Origin: Nemopilema nomurai
Lineage: Eukaryota; Cnidaria; Scyphozoa; Rhizostomeae; Rhizostomatidae
Assembly: GCA_003864495.1 (NCBI GenBank)
Contig: PEDN01001361.1
Span: forward strand, 372,001-436,000
Reading direction: 5' to 3'
Length of the DNA: 64,000 nucleotides
The position numbers and the translations under genes are program-made. The stretch's first letter is position 1. Each line of letters begins with the position of its first letter. This document shows positions 60,914 to 64,000 of the stretch, in pieces. Under the pieces are notes generated by a model that made no database searches, had not been told where the DNA came from, and saw nothing but the letters and a program-made list of their open reading frames with translations.

Positions 60914-60962
60914 TGACGTAAATCTTTTCCGATTCACCTACACTTCTACCTCAGTGACGTCA
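60914..60962. promoter_or_regulatory. Pair of CRE-like sites upstream of ELL
   Basis: TGACGTAA at 60914-60921 and the full palindromic CRE TGACGTCA at 60955-60962, each preceded by CAG, 41 bp apart and about 490-540 bp before the likely ELL start. CREB/ATF binding is the family expectation for this motif; a role here is inference and the ELL transcription start is unknown. Confidence 0.35.
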
Positions 60963-61449
60963 ACTCAAGAAAAAGGTCATTGGAGATAAAGGGAATTGTT
61001 TTCTAGCTTTCCACAGGGAATGACCCTAGAGAGGATCAATATGGAATTCAGCGATGGATCGTCAATAGTTTTGCACTAGACAATGAATCTCGTTTATACT
61101 TGCTCGGTTTTTTTCAAAGTTGAAGGTCAAATTTTAGGTAGACAGCATTTGCATGAATCGTAGAAATGACTTGGACAAAAGATTACTGCACAAGATACTG
61201 CTGTGAAATGTTTGCCTGTCTCGGTTTTGATATCAACCGATGCAATATGAAATAAATGTTTTTTGCCAATGTTTCCGAGATTTTTTCCTTAGAGGGGAAG
61301 TTTTTTCGACAGGGGAAGTATTTTAGGGGAATCTCCACGAGCGAACGAGTGCGGAGGAGGGCAAGATTCGTATGAAGAACGTATGTGAATGGTCAGAGGA
61401 CAGACAACATTCAAAGGTTTTGATTAGGAGGAGGTGGTTTGGGGAAGAA

Positions 61450-63500
61450 ATGGAGCAAAGTTTAGCCCCAAACGAAACTTATAGCTTATCGACAAAGGAA
61501 GACTCGAATCACAGCAAAGAATTATTTTTTGTTAAGTTGACAGACTCCTCGCTTCGTGCTGTTGAAGAATACTTGGAGAACAAGGTACTTGCCATGCCAT
61601 TACATCTTTGTATTTCCGTACCAAATTAGGCCGTGCTGTAAAATTGGCCTACTTGGACAGTTGATGGGTTATCTAACCTGTTCATTAATATTAGGTTATT
61701 TTAGAGTACATAGGAAATTTTGGCTTGCTGATTAACTTACACTTAGCGTCTCTGTGACACACATCTTTAATAATGCCGAGATGATTTGCCTACGTCTATC
61801 ATTGTCTGAATTTGCCATGCTTTTAAAATGAAAACGCGAATTGACCAGTGGAACTTTGTCTCGAAAGGCCGGAGGGGTTTATAAAGCTAGGAATCAGTAT
61901 CTTAAGTGCTTGTCGGGATTCCAAATGCCTTAAAGCCAAGCTGTTATATCATCCGAAAGCAAAACCGAATTAATTCACCTATCAAGAAAGAGATTTCAAA
62001 GACCCAATTCTGAAGCTCAGTTTATTTCTCGCATGTTTTGACTGTGCACCCTTTGATGCATTTAGCTATAGAAACATATTGTTGCTAGCTGTACGTTTAT
62101 GTTTTTCTTTGCAGGCAGCCATAAAAGGGCATCCGAAAATCCAGTTCTTTGGGCAGACTGGGGTGAGTGTTATGATTTTGTGCTCATAAGACCGTCATAA
62201 GTTTTGCCTACTCACTGAACATGTAGAACGGGCTTTCTTCATAGGCTTCAAAGTATCGCGCAGATGCGTTCAAATTGCGTTATAACTTGGCCTTTAAACA
62301 TATCTTTCTGATGGATTAGGGTTGTCTCATCTTTTATGTTATGGCTACTATATTCTGTAATCCAGTGTCAAAATCACATCGCCGACTCCATCATGTCGCG
62401 ATGTATTCCTGTTTAATTTGATAATCAGTGACTATTAAACGAATTCTGGCTTTAAAACCTTGATTTGTTCTCTGGTGCCATGCATATTGTCGATCTAACT
62501 CGGCTAACGTTTTTATAAACTCATCAAAGATTGATTTCATCATGCGCTTAGAAATATTAAGATTTGTTCGTGTTTTTTCCAATGTACCACTTTAAGCAAC
62601 AGCTCACTGAGGCTTCAAGTTTCTATAGCAGAATGTTGTTCCTGTGTAGAAGGTTTCAACCGTCATAGGATATGCTTAGGAAAAATTTAACTCAAGCCAG
62701 TTTAGCTTCAAATAAGGAGCAGTAAGTCAGTTCATTTGGAAAAAACTTTTTCACACTATGTTAGACACTTGAGTTTATTATAAGGAACAAAGAGGCAATG
62801 TTTAGACCTTTTAAATTATTTATTTTTGGAACAAAATGTTGTCAACAACAAATGCTTGAATATTACGGCAAGTTTCCAAAGGATTCACAATACTTTAGTC
62901 TTTATTTTAAGTTAAACATATATAATTATCTAATGCTCCAGTGTTCTTGTCATTATTGTTTGTCTTCAAAAACAAGCTAATCGTCCTGAAAGCCACCCTA
63001 AAGTCTTTTAAGAAATTTTAAGGTGAGTAAAATTATACCAGCGCGGCTTAAACTCAAGGGTATTCTCTCTAAGTTTAAAAGCCTTGTAAGTTATTTGATT
63101 TATAAAAGAAATTGACTGCTTTTTAATCCTAAAGACATGTTATCTTCGAAAACATGTTTTGAATCTTAAAACATTAGGTTAGAGAATCAACACAGATGTT
63201 GATGTGAGATAGACCAATAAAGCTATTTGCCTCATCGATTTTTTAGGTTTTTCACCTTCCAAGTCGACCTGGATCTGCAAGTCAAGATGTTGGTAAAAAC
63301 TTTAAGTTCTCTTGTTCATTCTTTGCAAGAGATGGGAGGCAGGGCATCACAGACTGCCTGCACCAGTCAAGTAAGCAACATAAAATGTTGGGTTCAATGG
63401 GTATGATGGAAAAGAAAATAGCAGTTATGGGAACAGATGAAGCATATGAAATGACCAGAAACAAAATGGCACAGGCAGACCAAGAGCGAAAGGGAATAAG
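61450..63500 (+). CDS. ELL: RNA polymerase II elongation factor ELL, N-terminal part (continues past window)
   Basis: ELL suppresses pausing of RNA polymerase II and works in the super elongation and little elongation complexes in the nucleus. Three exons are visible: 61450-61584, 62115-62162 and 63247-63500. Residues FFVKLTDSSLRAVEEY match the ELL family's FHVKLTDSALRA.E.Y. Exon 2 gives AAIKGHPKIQFFGQTG; exon 3 gives VFHLPSRPGS, FSCSFFARDGRQGITDCLHQ and MGTDEAYEMTRNKMAQADQE, all hallmarks of the ELL N-terminal domain. The last exon ends in phase 2 at a GTAAGG donor, so the linker and the C-terminal occludin-homology domain lie to the right. I chose ATG 61450 because it starts about 19 residues before the KLTDS block, like vertebrate ELL; an in-frame ATG at 61372 would add 26 residues. 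Confidence 0.92.
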
Positions 63501-64000
63501 GTAAGGCTTGAAAAGTTCAGCAGAAACTGCACTCAAACAACCTTTAAGATATTATTTGTCTTTATGCATTTTCATTTGTTATTGAAAGTTCCTGGTAATA
63601 GCAGGAAAACTAATTTTTCATGCAACCTCGCTAAAAGTCAGCTTTCATATGAAATAATCTACTAACATATTGTGGTCGCAAGGATTTAAAAAGCACTATT
63701 TATTTCCTTACACTGCAAGAAACTATGATTTTTTCAATGATCAAACATATCCTGGCCCTGTAGCTACAATATGTTTGTACCATTGTGTGTGTATAATGAA
63801 ACTGAGAATTTGTGCTATCAATTAGATATAGTTTTATGAGTTATATGAAGTTGTGTTTTTATTTTTTTTATTTAATCAGCTTAGGTTATTGTTCCATGTT
63901 TAATATCAAAATTGTTGCCTGTGTGAAATAGGTTGCTTAAGATTCTGGGAATCACACAAAGATTTTTTAACAATTGACACCTTTTGGATTGATTCCCTGG
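63501..64000 (+). other. ELL intron 3 (incomplete)
   Basis: AT-rich sequence following the donor at 63501. No further exon of the family was recognised before the window ends. Confidence 0.6.

Overview
The window is animal genomic DNA. Its genes are split by many canonical GT-AG introns, the intergenic DNA is AT-rich and sparse in genes, and it carries several transposon families. The gene set (receptor guanylate cyclases in tandem, a SERF-type small protein, ELL) and repeats built on CTCGAATAAGCCCC blocks suggest a marine invertebrate. I favour an anthozoan cnidarian (coral or anemone), but this is an inference and cannot be proven from the window.

Layout. 197-304 is the last exon of a receptor-type guanylate cyclase (rGC) whose body lies to the left. 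305-16268 is about 16 kb without a recognisable gene; it holds two MITE-like elements, a tRNA-derived SINE and small tandem repeats. 16269-29384 is a complete second rGC on the + strand. I assembled 17 exons that join in frame into 1,050 residues: signal peptide, ligand-binding ectodomain, one membrane segment, kinase-homology domain, dimerisation helix and guanylate cyclase domain. Its introns hold a second SINE copy, a large minisatellite and a strong 35-bp hairpin. 29385-33551 is intergenic. 33560-36978 is a complete hAT transposon with an intact 792-residue transposase on the - strand, matching ends and an 8-bp target duplication. 37960-38868 is a broken piggyBac-like element that ends at a TTAA.

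40402-44629 is a three-exon SERF/4F5 gene (60 residues) with a possible 18-nt in-frame microexon; a TA-flanked MITE sits in its second intron. 45381-45918 is a Tc1/mariner-type MITE with 36-bp perfect terminal repeats. 46653-52939 is a seven-exon gene for a 287-residue coiled-coil protein that I do not recognise. 52940-61371 has no recognisable gene but holds one short MITE and a C-rich repeat block. 61450-63500 is the 5' part of ELL, an RNA polymerase II elongation factor, which runs off the right edge.

The genes do not form a pathway. The two rGCs are a local tandem family; SERF, the coiled-coil gene and ELL are unrelated neighbours on the same strand. The most unusual items are the intact hAT element, the pre-miRNA-like intronic hairpin, the SINE family with a duplicated A box and a conserved 3' hairpin, the 5'UTR hairpin with an embedded five-codon uORF, and the SERF microexon.
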